This document shows, one piece after another, positions 8,664 through 16,702 of a DNA stretch of 36,380 nucleotides. The stretch spans positions 1 through 36,380 of the forward strand of contig JARGNI010000050.1 of the NCBI GenBank assembly GCA_029213195.1, read 5' to 3'. The position numbers were made by a program, and so were the translations under genes. The number at the start of each line of letters is the position of its first letter. Positions within the stretch are counted from its first letter, which is position 1. The notes beneath the pieces were generated by a model. The model was not told the DNA's origin. It saw nothing but the letters and a program-made list of their open reading frames with translations, and searched no databases. This stretch comes from Verrucomicrobiales bacterium (GTDB taxonomy: Bacteria > Verrucomicrobiota > Verrucomicrobiia > Verrucomicrobiales > DEV007).

Positions 8664-9287
8664 ATGAGCCGATACGCCGATGAGAATGTTCTCGTGATCT
8701 CGAGAGAGTTGTTTGACCAGTTGGGAGCCTTTGAGGGGATTTCTCTGGAGGTGGAAACCTACCTCCCGTCGATCCTCGACCCCTCCAATAATCATTTTCT
8801 CGCGCGTGACGATGCCGAGGAAGATCCGTCATTCAAACAAATCATCCCCTACGCTATTTTTCGTTGTGGTGATCGCTACCTCCACTACCGGCGTGGGGGC
8901 TCCTCCGGAGAGAAAAGGCTCGCTTCGAAAGGGTCGATTGGAATTGGTGGTCATATCAACGATGAAGACTATGCCGCGAGTTCACTCGACAAGGATACCT
9001 ACACCACGGGAGTGGAGAGAGAGATCGACGAGGAATTGCATATTTCCGGAGAACATACCCAACAGATCGTGGGTTTGATCAATGATGACTCGAACGAAGT
9101 TGGCCAGGTCCACCTCGGGGTCGTGCATCTGTTCGAACTGGAAAATACCGAAGTCGAATCGGCCGAGGACTCCATCGTCGATGTGGAGTTCCTGACCTTG
9201 ACTGAACTGATTGCCCGACGAGAGCAGTTGGAGTCCTGGTCTCAGATCTGTGTGGACGGTTTGTCCACTCTGGAGGGGCGGGCTTGA
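8664..9287 (+). CDS. NUDIX-superfamily protein, COG4112-like (predicted MutT-family phosphoesterase)
   Basis: The 207-residue product has an unusual NUDIX region. SIGIGGHIND comes first, then an insertion, then GVEREIDEELHI. This keeps the REx2EE metal-binding core but has histidine where the usual final glycine stands. The preceding segment EEDPSFKQIIPYAIFR and YRRGGSSGEKRL resemble COG4112 proteins as I recall them. The substrate is unknown. ATG 8664 is chosen, but a GTG at 8649 overlapping the stop of the upstream regulator is also possible and would fit translational coupling. Its 3' end overlaps the convergent membrane-protein gene by 46 bases. Confidence 0.72.
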   Translation: MSRYADENVLVISRELFDQLGAFEGISLEVETYLPSILDPSNNHFLARDDAEEDPSFKQIIPYAIFRCGDRYLHYRRGGSSGEKRLASKGSIGIGGHINDEDYAASSLDKDTYTTGVEREIDEELHISGEHTQQIVGLINDDSNEVGQVHLGVVHLFELENTEVESAEDSIVDVEFLTLTELIARREQLESWSQICVDGLSTLEGRA

Positions 9288-9841
9288 AAGAGGGCCAGGA
9301 TTCCTGCGCCCAGTCCTAGACCGTAAAACACTCCCCAGGAGAGTCGGGCAACCGTCCGAATTGTCTGAGGTTGCCAATCCGGCTGCATAGGCCGAGGGCC
9401 TCTTCCCTGTAGCGCGTAGTAGAGAAAATCACCGGCATAGTAGCCGAGTGTGTGAAAAAGGAATACTAGGCCGACCGCGGGGAGAAAAGCAATTTCGAGT
9501 CGACATCCTTTGCTCAGAATTGCAACCAGCGCGAAGATTCCGAGGAAGGACCCGAGCACCTCTCCGAAGGTCGTGGGAAGGGAAAACCAGAAGACACTCC
9601 AGAGAACGGCGTAGGCGAGAAAGCCGACCGCGAATGCGACGCTGAACCTGAAGGGGTGCCTTCGTTCCCTGGGAATTCCGGGCAGGAGAGCGATTCCGCC
9701 AAAGCCGAGGAAGACGATGGCGCAGGCCGCATAAAGAGCGGGTTCGCTAGGAAACCATCTTCCTCCGAATGCCCAGCAACAGAATGACGCGACCGCAACG
9801 AGAGCGAAGAGCAGTAATGCGAAGGCGACTTGTAATTTCAT
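9242..9841 (-). CDS. Hypothetical integral membrane protein
   Basis: I do not recognise a family. The 199-residue product has about five or six hydrophobic helices: residues 4-24, 37-54, 67-88, 91-107, 115-140 and 170-190. A loop with GRGPRPMQPDWQPQTIR lies before the last helix. The final codons overlap the end of the NUDIX-like gene in a convergent arrangement. The ATG at 9841 is followed by a typical basic-hydrophobic N-terminus. Nothing nearby points to a function. Confidence 0.7.
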   Translation of the reverse strand: MKLQVAFALLLFALVAVASFCCWAFGGRWFPSEPALYAACAIVFLGFGGIALLPGIPRERRHPFRFSVAFAVGFLAYAVLWSVFWFSLPTTFGEVLGSFLGIFALVAILSKGCRLEIAFLPAVGLVFLFHTLGYYAGDFLYYALQGRGPRPMQPDWQPQTIRTVARLSWGVFYGLGLGAGILALFQARPSRVDKPSTQI

Positions 9842-9947
9842 AGTGAGTTAACGGATGTCGATAGCTGTGTGGATGTGTGTATAAACATTATGTTTGCAGG
9901 GAAATTTTTACAGAGTACAGTGGCGCTCCCCCTGATAAAAAATAGTT

Positions 9948-10283
9948 ATGGCTAAAAGATACGATCAAAAGACAAAGGATGAGGTGGTTGCCTTCATTCA
10001 GAAATACAACGAAGACAACGGTCGTGGCGGACAGTCGGCAGCCGTCAAGAAGTGGAAGCTCAATCCCATCACGGTGAAAGCATGGTTGGAAAAAGCGGGA
10101 GTCGCAACTCCCGGAAAGACTGCGAAGAAGAAAAAATCGGCTGGAGCGAAGACTCGTTCCAAGAAGTCGGTAGCAGTTTCTTCCAACGGTTCGGTGAGTT
10201 CGACCCTGAAACGCATGGTCGCCATCCGTGAACAGATCGAATCCCTTCAAAGCGAGTACGATGCTTTGAAGTCGAATCTGTAG
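9948..10283 (+). CDS. Small basic protein: transposase-like HTH, lysine-rich linker, coiled coil
   Basis: The 111-residue product has three parts. Residues 1-50 (YDQKTKDEVVAF ... NPITVKAWLEKAG) look like the helix-turn-helix of IS3-type OrfA proteins. Residues 53-80 form a Lys/Ala/Ser linker such as TAKKKKSAGAKTRSKKS. Residues 84-111 form a short coiled coil ending LQSEYDALKSNL. No transposase catalytic gene or inverted repeat is nearby, and the gene has its own strong terminator. It therefore looks like a stable, possibly domesticated DNA-binding or nucleoid-associated protein. Function is unknown. The gap before it (9842-9947) is AT-rich but shows no convincing promoter. Confidence 0.8.
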   Translation: MAKRYDQKTKDEVVAFIQKYNEDNGRGGQSAAVKKWKLNPITVKAWLEKAGVATPGKTAKKKKSAGAKTRSKKSVAVSSNGSVSSTLKRMVAIREQIESLQSEYDALKSNL

Positions 10284-10308
10284 AGCATTTCCCAGCAAAG
10301 GAACTTTG

Positions 10309-10352
10309 GAAAGCCATGGTGGGGTCGTCCCCGTCGTGGCTTTCTGCTTTTT
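10309..10352 (+). terminator. Strong intrinsic terminator after the small HTH gene
   Basis: GAAAGCCA (10309-10316) pairs with TGGCTTTC (10337-10344), with an inner GGGG/CCCC stem, and TGCTTTTT follows. It lies 25 bases after the stop of the HTH-linker gene and isolates it from the phosphofructokinase gene. No gene is visible between the terminator and base 10464. Confidence 0.85.
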
Positions 10353-10463
10353 GTGGGGAGAGGTTCTCCAGCCCTTCCCCTGGTTTGAGACATCCTGATC
10401 ATCACGGAGCTGCTACCAACGATCGCTTGCGAAAAAGGATGAAGTAGTTCTCAGTGGCGACAC

Positions 10464-11540
10464 ATGAGGATAGGTTTGCTAAATGGAGGGGGCGATTGCC
10501 CTGGACTGAATGCGGTGACTCACGGTGTTGTGGGGGCTGCCACGAAACTGGGCTGGGAAGTGCTCGGTTTCAAAGAGGGCTTTGAAGGCTTGCTGCCTCC
10601 CGGGAATTTCAAATTGCTCAAGTTGGAGAAGACCGAGGGAATCCTGAAGCTTGGAGGAACGATATTGGGCACCACGAATCGTGGTCATTTTTCGTCCAAG
10701 GTAGGTGCCGGAGGGATCCGGAGTATTCCATCCGAGTTGATGGAGGATGCCATGACCACTTTGAAGGAAGAAGGGGTCGACGCTCTGATTTGCGTGGGCG
10801 GGGATGGAACCCTGACCACGGCTCTCCAGTTCCAGAAGGAAGGATTTCCGATCGTCGGAGTTCCGAAAACGATCGACAACGATCTTGGTGCGACGGCCAT
10901 GACGTTCGGCTTCGATTCGGCGACCCAGGTTGTGGTCGATGCACTGGACCGGCTTCACACGACTGCGGAAAGTCACCAGCGAATCATGATTCTCGAGGTG
11001 ATGGGCCGTCATGCCGGTTGGATTGCGCTGTATGGCGGAATGGGAGGAGGGGCCAGTGCGATCCTGATCCCAGAAGTTCCGTTTCACTACGAGAAGATCG
11101 CGGAAGCGCTGATGCGGAGAGAGGAAGCCGGTTTCCGAAGCTCTCTCGTCGTCGTCGCGGAGGGGGCAAGCCCGGCTGGAGAAGGGAAAATGTATGAGGA
11201 AGCTGGCACCGAGGGAGAAAGTCGGTTGGGAGGGATTGGCGAGGCTGTCACCTCACGACTTGGCGAACTGACTGGAAAAGAGACTCGTTGTACGACCTTG
11301 GGGCACCTTCAGCGAGGGGGCAGTCCGACTTCTCTGGATCGAATCCTCGGGACTCGGTTTGGCGTAAAAGCTGTAAAACTGATAGAAGAAAAGCGGTTTG
11401 GACGTATGGTCAGCTACCAGCAATATCATGTCGGATCCGTTCCTATCGAGGATGCGGTTCGGAAGTTGAACTTGGTGGATCCGCAGGGAGAAATTGTCGA
11501 AGCTGCCAAGTCGGTTGGTATCTGTTTTGGAGACGCCTAG
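10464..11540 (+). CDS. pfkA: 6-phosphofructokinase, group III / mixed-substrate type
   Basis: This enzyme phosphorylates fructose 6-phosphate in glycolysis. The 358-residue product has GGGDCPGLN at the N-terminus, GGDG at residues 112-115, PKTIDND at 134-140 with the catalytic aspartate D138, and MGRHAGWIAL further on. In this family Gly at the second-to-last phosphate-motif position (GGDG rather than GGDD) indicates ATP, while lysine before TIDND (K135) is typical of pyrophosphate enzymes. The Gly plus Lys combination marks the group III or mixed-substrate PFKs, in which ATP users such as those of actinomycetes occur. ATP is therefore the more likely donor, but this needs assay. It is a single gene 111 bases after a terminator. 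Confidence 0.92.
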   Translation: MRIGLLNGGGDCPGLNAVTHGVVGAATKLGWEVLGFKEGFEGLLPPGNFKLLKLEKTEGILKLGGTILGTTNRGHFSSKVGAGGIRSIPSELMEDAMTTLKEEGVDALICVGGDGTLTTALQFQKEGFPIVGVPKTIDNDLGATAMTFGFDSATQVVVDALDRLHTTAESHQRIMILEVMGRHAGWIALYGGMGGGASAILIPEVPFHYEKIAEALMRREEAGFRSSLVVVAEGASPAGEGKMYEEAGTEGESRLGGIGEAVTSRLGELTGKETRCTTLGHLQRGGSPTSLDRILGTRFGVKAVKLIEEKRFGRMVSYQQYHVGSVPIEDAVRKLNLVDPQGEIVEAAKSVGICFGDA

Positions 11541-11582
11541 GCGCTCCCTTTCTCGCCCGCGGAGTGCGAAGAATTTAGAACT

Positions 11583-12062
11583 ATGGATGCATTGGTAGAA
11601 CTGCTGCAACAGGAGGCTCGTCTCACCACCAGCGAGATCGCGGATCGGTTGGGTCGAAGCGAGGCTGAGGTGAAAGAGATGATGGGGAAACTGGAGACGG
11701 ACGGGACCGTTCTCGGGTATCACGCAGTCATCGACAACGAGACCCTGGAAGAAACCCCGGTTTCGGCACTGATCGAGGTCAAGCTTACCCCGGAGCGCGA
11801 CGGTGGTTTCGACAAGATGGCTCGGCGCATCGCCAAGTTCAGCCAGGTCACGAACTGCTATCTCATGAGTGGCGGCTACGATCTCGCCGTCATCGTCGAA
11901 GGTCCCGACCTGCGGGATGTGGCTCGTTTTGTCAGTGAGAAGTTGAGCACTCTTGATGGCGTGATTTCCACGGCAACCCATTTTCAGCTGAAGGTCTACA
12001 AGCAGAATGGATTCCTCGCGAAAGATTCTCGGGAAGATGAACGTCTTCCTGTCACTCCTTGA
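11583..12062 (+). CDS. Lrp/AsnC family transcriptional regulator (AlaR-like)
   Basis: The 159-residue product has an N-terminal winged helix (LTTSEIADRLGRSEAEVKEMMGKLE, starting near residue 15) and a C-terminal RAM/AsnC ligand-binding domain (ALIEVKLTP, NCYLMSGGYDLAVIVEG). Members sense amino acids and bind DNA as dimers or octamers. The gene sits directly before an aminotransferase gene, 12 bases from the preferred start or overlapping at a TTG. That arrangement resembles the Bacillus alaR-alaT pair. It probably regulates that aminotransferase and itself in response to an amino acid. Confidence 0.9.
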   Translation: MDALVELLQQEARLTTSEIADRLGRSEAEVKEMMGKLETDGTVLGYHAVIDNETLEETPVSALIEVKLTPERDGGFDKMARRIAKFSQVTNCYLMSGGYDLAVIVEGPDLRDVARFVSEKLSTLDGVISTATHFQLKVYKQNGFLAKDSREDERLPVTP

Positions 12063-12073
12063 AGCGAATCGCC

Positions 12074-13267
12074 ATGAAACCTTTGGAAGATCGAATCGCC
12101 GATCAGGTGAAGCAGATTCCCCGTTCGGGAATTCGTGACTTTTTCGAGTTGGTGCAGGGAAGGGATGATGTCATCTCGCTCGGAGTGGGGGAACCAGATT
12201 TTTCCGCTCCCTGGCATATTCGCGAGGCGGCCATCTACTCCCTGGAGAAGGGACACACCAGTTACACCTCCAATCTGGGACTGCTCTCGTTGCGTGAGTC
12301 CATCTCGCGCTACGTGACCGGGCAGTTCGGGGTGACCTACGATCCCGCCAACGAAGTTCTCGTGACCGTAGGGGTCTCGGAGGCCCTCGACCTGGTGTGT
12401 CGTGCTTTGTTGAATCCAGGAGATGAAGTCATCTATCACGAACCCTGTTACGTGAGTTACAGTCCCAGTATCGCGTTGGCCTATGGGGTGGCTGTTCCGG
12501 TCGAGACCCGCGTCGAGGATGAGTTCGTGCTCAAGGCAGAAGATGTCGCAGCAAAGATCACGGATCGGACCCGAGTGATTCTCCTGAATTTTCCGACCAA
12601 TCCGACAGGGGCTGTCGAGCCGGTCGAGGAGTTGCAGAAGATTGCCGATCTTGCGATCGAGCATGATCTCATCGTCGTCAGTGACGAGATCTATTGCGAA
12701 CTGCTCTATGACGAGGAGACAGGGATGGAACTGGGCGAACATGTATCGATCGCTAGCCTGCCCGGGATGAAAGAGCGTACCATCCTGCTCCATGGGTTTT
12801 CGAAAGCCTTCGCGATGACCGGTTTCCGGTTGGGCTATGCCTGTGCTCCCCAGATCCTGACCGAAGCGATGATGAAGATTCATCAGTATTCCATGCTCTG
12901 TGCTCCCATCATGAGCCAGAATGCGGCGATCGAGGCTCTGGAGAATGGAGCCGAGGAAGTGGAGCGGATGCGTCGAGCCTACGCCCGTCGTCGCAACCTG
13001 GTCTTGAAGCGATTCCGCGAAATGGGGATTCCCTGCTTTTCTCCAGGGGGTGCTTTCTATGCCTTTCCGGACATCCGGAAATTCGGGCTGAGCAGCAAGG
13101 ATTTTGCCTTCCGTCTCCTTGAGGAGGAAGACGTCGCCGTTGTCCCGGGGGATGCCTTCGGAATGGCCGGAGAAGGCTGTGTCAGGGCCTGCTATGCGAC
13201 TTCGTATGAGCAACTGGAGATCGCGATGGATCGTATCGAGGCCTTTGTTTCGCGCCTTGAATCCTGA
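12074..13267 (+). CDS. Class I/II PLP aminotransferase (AlaT/PatA-like)
   Basis: The 397-residue product is a fold-type I aminotransferase. It has GVGEPDF near residue 37, NPTG at 175-178, VVSDEIYCEL, and the Schiff-base lysine K244 in GFSKAFAMTGFRLGY. The substrate-carboxylate arginine is probably in the C-terminal ACYATSYEQLE region. Linkage to an Lrp/AsnC regulator suggests an alanine-, aspartate- or aromatic-amino-acid aminotransferase, and the exact substrate is not readable from sequence. ATG 12074 is chosen over a TTG at 12059 that overlaps the regulator stop. It ends 17 bases before the nucleotidyltransferase gene. Confidence 0.9.
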   Translation: MKPLEDRIADQVKQIPRSGIRDFFELVQGRDDVISLGVGEPDFSAPWHIREAAIYSLEKGHTSYTSNLGLLSLRESISRYVTGQFGVTYDPANEVLVTVGVSEALDLVCRALLNPGDEVIYHEPCYVSYSPSIALAYGVAVPVETRVEDEFVLKAEDVAAKITDRTRVILLNFPTNPTGAVEPVEELQKIADLAIEHDLIVVSDEIYCELLYDEETGMELGEHVSIASLPGMKERTILLHGFSKAFAMTGFRLGYACAPQILTEAMMKIHQYSMLCAPIMSQNAAIEALENGAEEVERMRRAYARRRNLVLKRFREMGIPCFSPGGAFYAFPDIRKFGLSSKDFAFRLLEEEDVAVVPGDAFGMAGEGCVRACYATSYEQLEIAMDRIEAFVSRLES

Positions 13268-13284
13268 ATCGAGTTTTTGAAGTT

Positions 13285-13995
13285 ATGAGTCAGATCAAAA
13301 AAGCTGTCATTCTTGCCGCAGGGCGGGGGACCCGGATGAAGAACATCACCGATGAGATTCCCAAGCCGATGATCCCGGTCCGTGGCACTCCTATTCTCGA
13401 ATCGATTGTGCGAGGACTGGTCGCCAACGGGGTGAAGAGAGTACTGATCGTGGTGGGCTACCGAAAAGAGGTCATCACCGATTATTTTGGGAGCGGAGAA
13501 AAATTCGACTGCGAGGTGGAGTATGTCGAGCAAGTTGTGCAGGACGGAACGGGCAAAGTTGTGGAGTTGGCGAAAGACTTCGCAGGCCAGGATCCTTTTA
13601 TCCTGAGTTATGGCGATATTCTCGTTCCAGCGGAGGCTTACGCGCCTCTTGTGGAGTTCAACGACGTCGATGGCAAACTTTCCGTAAAGATCGACGAAGA
13701 TGTTCGAAAGGGCGGTGCGGTCTTCGTGGAGGACGGTCGCGTAACCAACTTGATCGAGAAACCAGGGCCCGACCAGCCGACCAGTCCCTACTACAATGCG
13801 GGAATCTATTCCTTTGCTCCCTGCATCTTCGAATACACGGCGCGCTTGGAACTTTCTCCGCGTGGCGAGTATGAGCTCACGGATGCCATTGCGGCTCAGG
13901 TCCACGATGGTCTGCGGATAGCGGCGGTCGAGCTGGAAGGTGACTGGGCCGATGTCCGGGATCCCGAAGTTCTCCAGGAACTGAACGAGGAGTAA
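13285..13995 (+). CDS. Sugar-phosphate nucleotidyltransferase (NTP_transferase family)
   Basis: The 236-residue product begins with the signature LAAGRGTRM at residues 10-18, then PKPM at 26-29 for phosphate and base binding. A metal-site aspartate lies in LSYGDILVP. The body is one Rossmann-like nucleotidyltransferase domain without the left-handed beta-helix acyltransferase of GlmU-type enzymes. It should join a nucleotide to a sugar 1-phosphate, making UDP-, dTDP- or GDP-sugar, or an analogue such as the MurU-type reaction. The substrate cannot be assigned from sequence. The gene follows the aminotransferase after 17 bases but has no obvious pathway partner. Confidence 0.85.
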   Translation: MSQIKKAVILAAGRGTRMKNITDEIPKPMIPVRGTPILESIVRGLVANGVKRVLIVVGYRKEVITDYFGSGEKFDCEVEYVEQVVQDGTGKVVELAKDFAGQDPFILSYGDILVPAEAYAPLVEFNDVDGKLSVKIDEDVRKGGAVFVEDGRVTNLIEKPGPDQPTSPYYNAGIYSFAPCIFEYTARLELSPRGEYELTDAIAAQVHDGLRIAAVELEGDWADVRDPEVLQELNEE

Positions 13996-14001
13996 GTTCT
14001 C

Positions 14002-14031
14002 TTCCCGCTGCCGAATGATCTCGGCAGGGAA
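14002..14031. terminator. Hairpin between convergent genes
   Basis: TTCCC and TGCCGA pair with TCGGCA and GGGAA, with a 2-base bulge (GC) on the 5' side and loop ATGATC. It lies in the 84-base gap between the nucleotidyltransferase stop and the convergent NUDIX gene. Neither strand has a good T tract after it, so it may act as a pausing or mRNA-end structure. Confidence 0.45.
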
Positions 14032-14079
14032 AATCCGAGAGAGGTTGATCTCATCTCGTACTTCCAGCGTTTGCGTTGG

Positions 14080-14637
14080 TCAGTCCGGCGGGTGGGCTGC
14101 GAGTTGCAGAAGTGCCATGACCGAAACGGCGTCGGTGATGGCCCCGCTTTGGACCATTCCGATGGCCTCGGCAAGGGGGAGGCGCCGGACTTGGAGTTCC
14201 TCGCTCTCCTCTGGCTGTGCTTCTTTTTGCGTGAGATCTCGCGCGACGAAGATGCTGGCTCTCTCGTCACTGACTGAGTTCGAGAGGGAAATGTCTTCGA
14301 AGAGGACCTCGATTCTCTTCGCGTGCAGTCCCGTCTCTTCCTCCAGTTCGCGGGCTGCCGTTTCCGCAGGGGATTCCCCCGGGGGGCAGCCGCCTTCGGG
14401 AATTTCCCACTCGTAGGTATCGAGGGGATAGCGGTATTGGCCAACGAGCCAGGTGTAGCCTTCGTCGTCGATGGGAACGACTCCGACGGCATGGTTTTTG
14501 AAATGCACCACTCCGTAGATCCCGGGATTGCCGCTTGGATGGGTCACCTGGCTTTCGCTCACACGGATCCAGGGGTTGTCGTAAACCACCTCGGTTTGGT
14601 GGGTCGTCCAGGGATTCGATTCCGGGTTCGATTTCAT
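14080..14637 (-). CDS. NUDIX hydrolase, ADP-ribose pyrophosphatase-like
   Basis: The product is 185 residues from ATG 14637, and an ATG at 14661 would add 8 residues. It has a full NUDIX box near residues 84-106 (GGCPPGESPAETAARELEEETGL), the Mg2+-binding REx2EExG signature. VGQYRYPLDTYEWEIPEGG before it is characteristic of ADP-ribose/nucleoside-diphosphate sugar pyrophosphatases of the NudF type. The likely role is clearing ADP-ribose or related nucleotide sugars in the cytosol. It is convergent with the nucleotidyltransferase and divergent from the pseudopilin gene. Confidence 0.9.
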   Translation of the reverse strand: MKSNPESNPWTTHQTEVVYDNPWIRVSESQVTHPSGNPGIYGVVHFKNHAVGVVPIDDEGYTWLVGQYRYPLDTYEWEIPEGGCPPGESPAETAARELEEETGLHAKRIEVLFEDISLSNSVSDERASIFVARDLTQKEAQPEESEELQVRRLPLAEAIGMVQSGAITDAVSVMALLQLAAHPPD

Positions 14638-14742
14638 GAAGGGAGAACAGAGCGGTAACAAAATGGGAACAATTGCCTCCCACGATAAATCCTGTCAGCA
14701 AGCAAAGGAGACTTCCTGACGAACATCAAAAAGCTATACATC

Positions 14743-15420
14743 ATGTTACTGGAAAAAAGAAGAAATAGGAGCGGGGGATTCTCCCTGCTGGAACTGATGA
14801 CCGTGGTTTCGATCATGGCCGTCCTTGCGACGATCTCGTTCCCCGGAATCAAGATTGCCCTGATGAATGCGCAGATGACACGGTCGCTGGCCGATATCCG
14901 GAGCATCGGTCTCGGGTTGCGGAGTTGGGCCACCGACAACGAGGGGGTCTTTCCCGCTGGGGAAACCTTTCTCGGGGAGGAGATTGCGTCTTCCAATGAT
15001 GCCTTTCGACTCCTCGTGCCCGACTACGTGGACAGCGAAAAGATCTTTTCGGTGAGTCGATCAGCGAGGGGGAGCAAGGCCGACAATCGGATCGAGTCTG
15101 CTGCCGAAATCCTCGAACCTGGGGAGAACCACTTTGCCTATGTGGCGGGACTCTTCGATACGAGCCGGTCCAATTGGCCCCTCGTCGCAGATGGAACCAA
15201 CGGGACGGGAACCTATGTGAGAGAGGTCGGACAGAAAGGTGGCTGCTGGGAGGGGCGCAAAGCACTCGTCGCCTTTGTTGGAGGGAGTGCCGAAGTCATT
15301 CGTCTCCAGGGCGACGACTCCGAAAGATACATTCCCCGGGAAGGATATCCTGAGGAGAACGCTCTCGATGTCAGCTATATGGGCGATACCGTGGAGCTCC
15401 TCGAAGCCGATGATTCCTGA
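14743..15420 (+). CDS. Type II/IV pseudopilin-like protein (prepilin N-terminal motif)
   Basis: The 225-residue product starts with a short basic leader, then GFSLLELMTVVSIMAVLATISFPG at residues 12-35. This is a prepilin peptidase site after the glycine, with glutamate at mature position 5, followed by a hydrophobic helix. The rest is a globular periplasmic domain resembling the many stand-alone type II secretion G-like proteins of Verrucomicrobiota. No secretion machinery genes are nearby. It may be a minor pseudopilin or a surface protein that uses the same export route. Confidence 0.85.
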   Translation: MLLEKRRNRSGGFSLLELMTVVSIMAVLATISFPGIKIALMNAQMTRSLADIRSIGLGLRSWATDNEGVFPAGETFLGEEIASSNDAFRLLVPDYVDSEKIFSVSRSARGSKADNRIESAAEILEPGENHFAYVAGLFDTSRSNWPLVADGTNGTGTYVREVGQKGGCWEGRKALVAFVGGSAEVIRLQGDDSERYIPREGYPEENALDVSYMGDTVELLEADDS

Positions 15421-15499
15421 GCATGGAGATAGATCGCCATCTCATGGATCATTCGATTCCTCCCTTTCTTGCCCCTGATGGATTTGGTAGGATTCGTCC

Positions 15500-16702
15500 A
15501 TGAAGAAGGGTCTCTGGCTGAGTCAGCGTCATGTGCGCTGGATGATCGTGCTCCTGGCACTTCTGCCGCTTCTTCCCACCGCGATGCTGGTCCAGGTGAT
15601 GAGGCAGAGTGCCCTCGGTGATCGCGAAGCTGCTGCCACCGAACTATCCTCCATGTATCGTCAGCAACTGATTCAACTGTCGGAGCGGTATTCTGCGATG
15701 CACAAGGAATCAGATCCCGAGGCTCTCGTGGACTATCTGCGACAGGTTTTCGGGGAGGAGATCGAACTGATCTCCTTTGCTCCCGAACTTGCCGAGGAGT
15801 CCGCGTTTCTCGGAGAAGAAGCAGCGATCCATACCATAGGCGAGGGTGGTCTTGCTGGCTGGACGGTTGCGATCGACTCGATTCCCCGCTTTCAGCCTCA
15901 CGTGATCGAGCAAAAGGAGGAAGCGCTATGGCATGCGGTCTTCATTTGTATGGGCGTGGTCGTCGTCGGTGGCATCGTCTGGTTTGCGGTGCACCGACAA
16001 CTGCGCGTCGACGAGTTGCGTGGTGATCTTCTCGCAACCGTTTCGCATGAACTGAAGACTCCGATTTCCGCATCGGGTCTTCTCATCGATACCCTGGCTT
16101 CGGGAAATCTGGATGAAACGGAGACGGCGGACTATCTCGCCTTGGTTTCTCGCGAGAATGATCGTCTTGCTGAACTCGCTGACCAGTTTCTGACTTTCAG
16201 TCGCCTCGAGCGCGGGCAGGTGCGTAACCGTCCCGTTTCCTGCCGACTGGCGAACCTCATCGAGGAGCAGGTTCTCCTGATGGAGCCGCGTTTTTCCGCC
16301 GCAGGTGGGCAACTGACTTGGAGTTGTGATCCAGCGATCGAGGTTGCGACTGATCCCCAGGCGGCCAAAGTGGTTCTCTCCAATTTATTCACCAATGTCC
16401 TGAAATATGGCGGGAGTCCTCCCCGAGGAGAAGTCTCCGTTTCCACAGACGGAGGTATGGCCCGGGTGCAGGTGCGTGACGATGGACCGGGAGTCGAGAG
16501 GAGGGAGCGAAGAGCCATTTTCCGGAAGTACTATCGGAGCGATGCAGAACTCACGGAAACCCGGAGCGGGATGGGACTGGGCCTAACGATTTGTCGACAA
16601 TTCGCCCAGTTGGTGAAAGGGGGACTCAAGCTCATCGACGGCCAGGCAAGAGGGTCGTGTTTCGAGTTTTCTTTGCCCCTGTCGGAAGGAGGTCTTGAAT
16701 GA
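15500..16702 (+). CDS. Membrane sensor histidine kinase
   Basis: The 400-residue product has two membrane helices, about residues 14-34 and 144-166, enclosing an extracytoplasmic sensor of roughly 110 residues without a recognised fold. The HisKA phospho-acceptor is H183 in ATVSHELKTPISASG. The HATPase_c domain shows VLSNLFTNVLKYG (N box), DDGPGVE (G1) and GMGLGLTICRQ (G2). It should autophosphorylate and pass phosphate to the response regulator, whose ATG overlaps its TGA stop by 4 bases. The signal is unknown. The kinase lies 79 bases after the pseudopilin gene and may be co-transcribed with it. Confidence 0.94.
   Translation: MKKGLWLSQRHVRWMIVLLALLPLLPTAMLVQVMRQSALGDREAAATELSSMYRQQLIQLSERYSAMHKESDPEALVDYLRQVFGEEIELISFAPELAEESAFLGEEAAIHTIGEGGLAGWTVAIDSIPRFQPHVIEQKEEALWHAVFICMGVVVVGGIVWFAVHRQLRVDELRGDLLATVSHELKTPISASGLLIDTLASGNLDETETADYLALVSRENDRLAELADQFLTFSRLERGQVRNRPVSCRLANLIEEQVLLMEPRFSAAGGQLTWSCDPAIEVATDPQAAKVVLSNLFTNVLKYGGSPPRGEVSVSTDGGMARVQVRDDGPGVERRERRAIFRKYYRSDAELTETRSGMGLGLTICRQFAQLVKGGLKLIDGQARGSCFEFSLPLSEGGLE

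Noticed and set aside
11996-13213. 405-codon minus-strand open frame
   Set aside because: It is antisense to the PLP aminotransferase and shows no domain.
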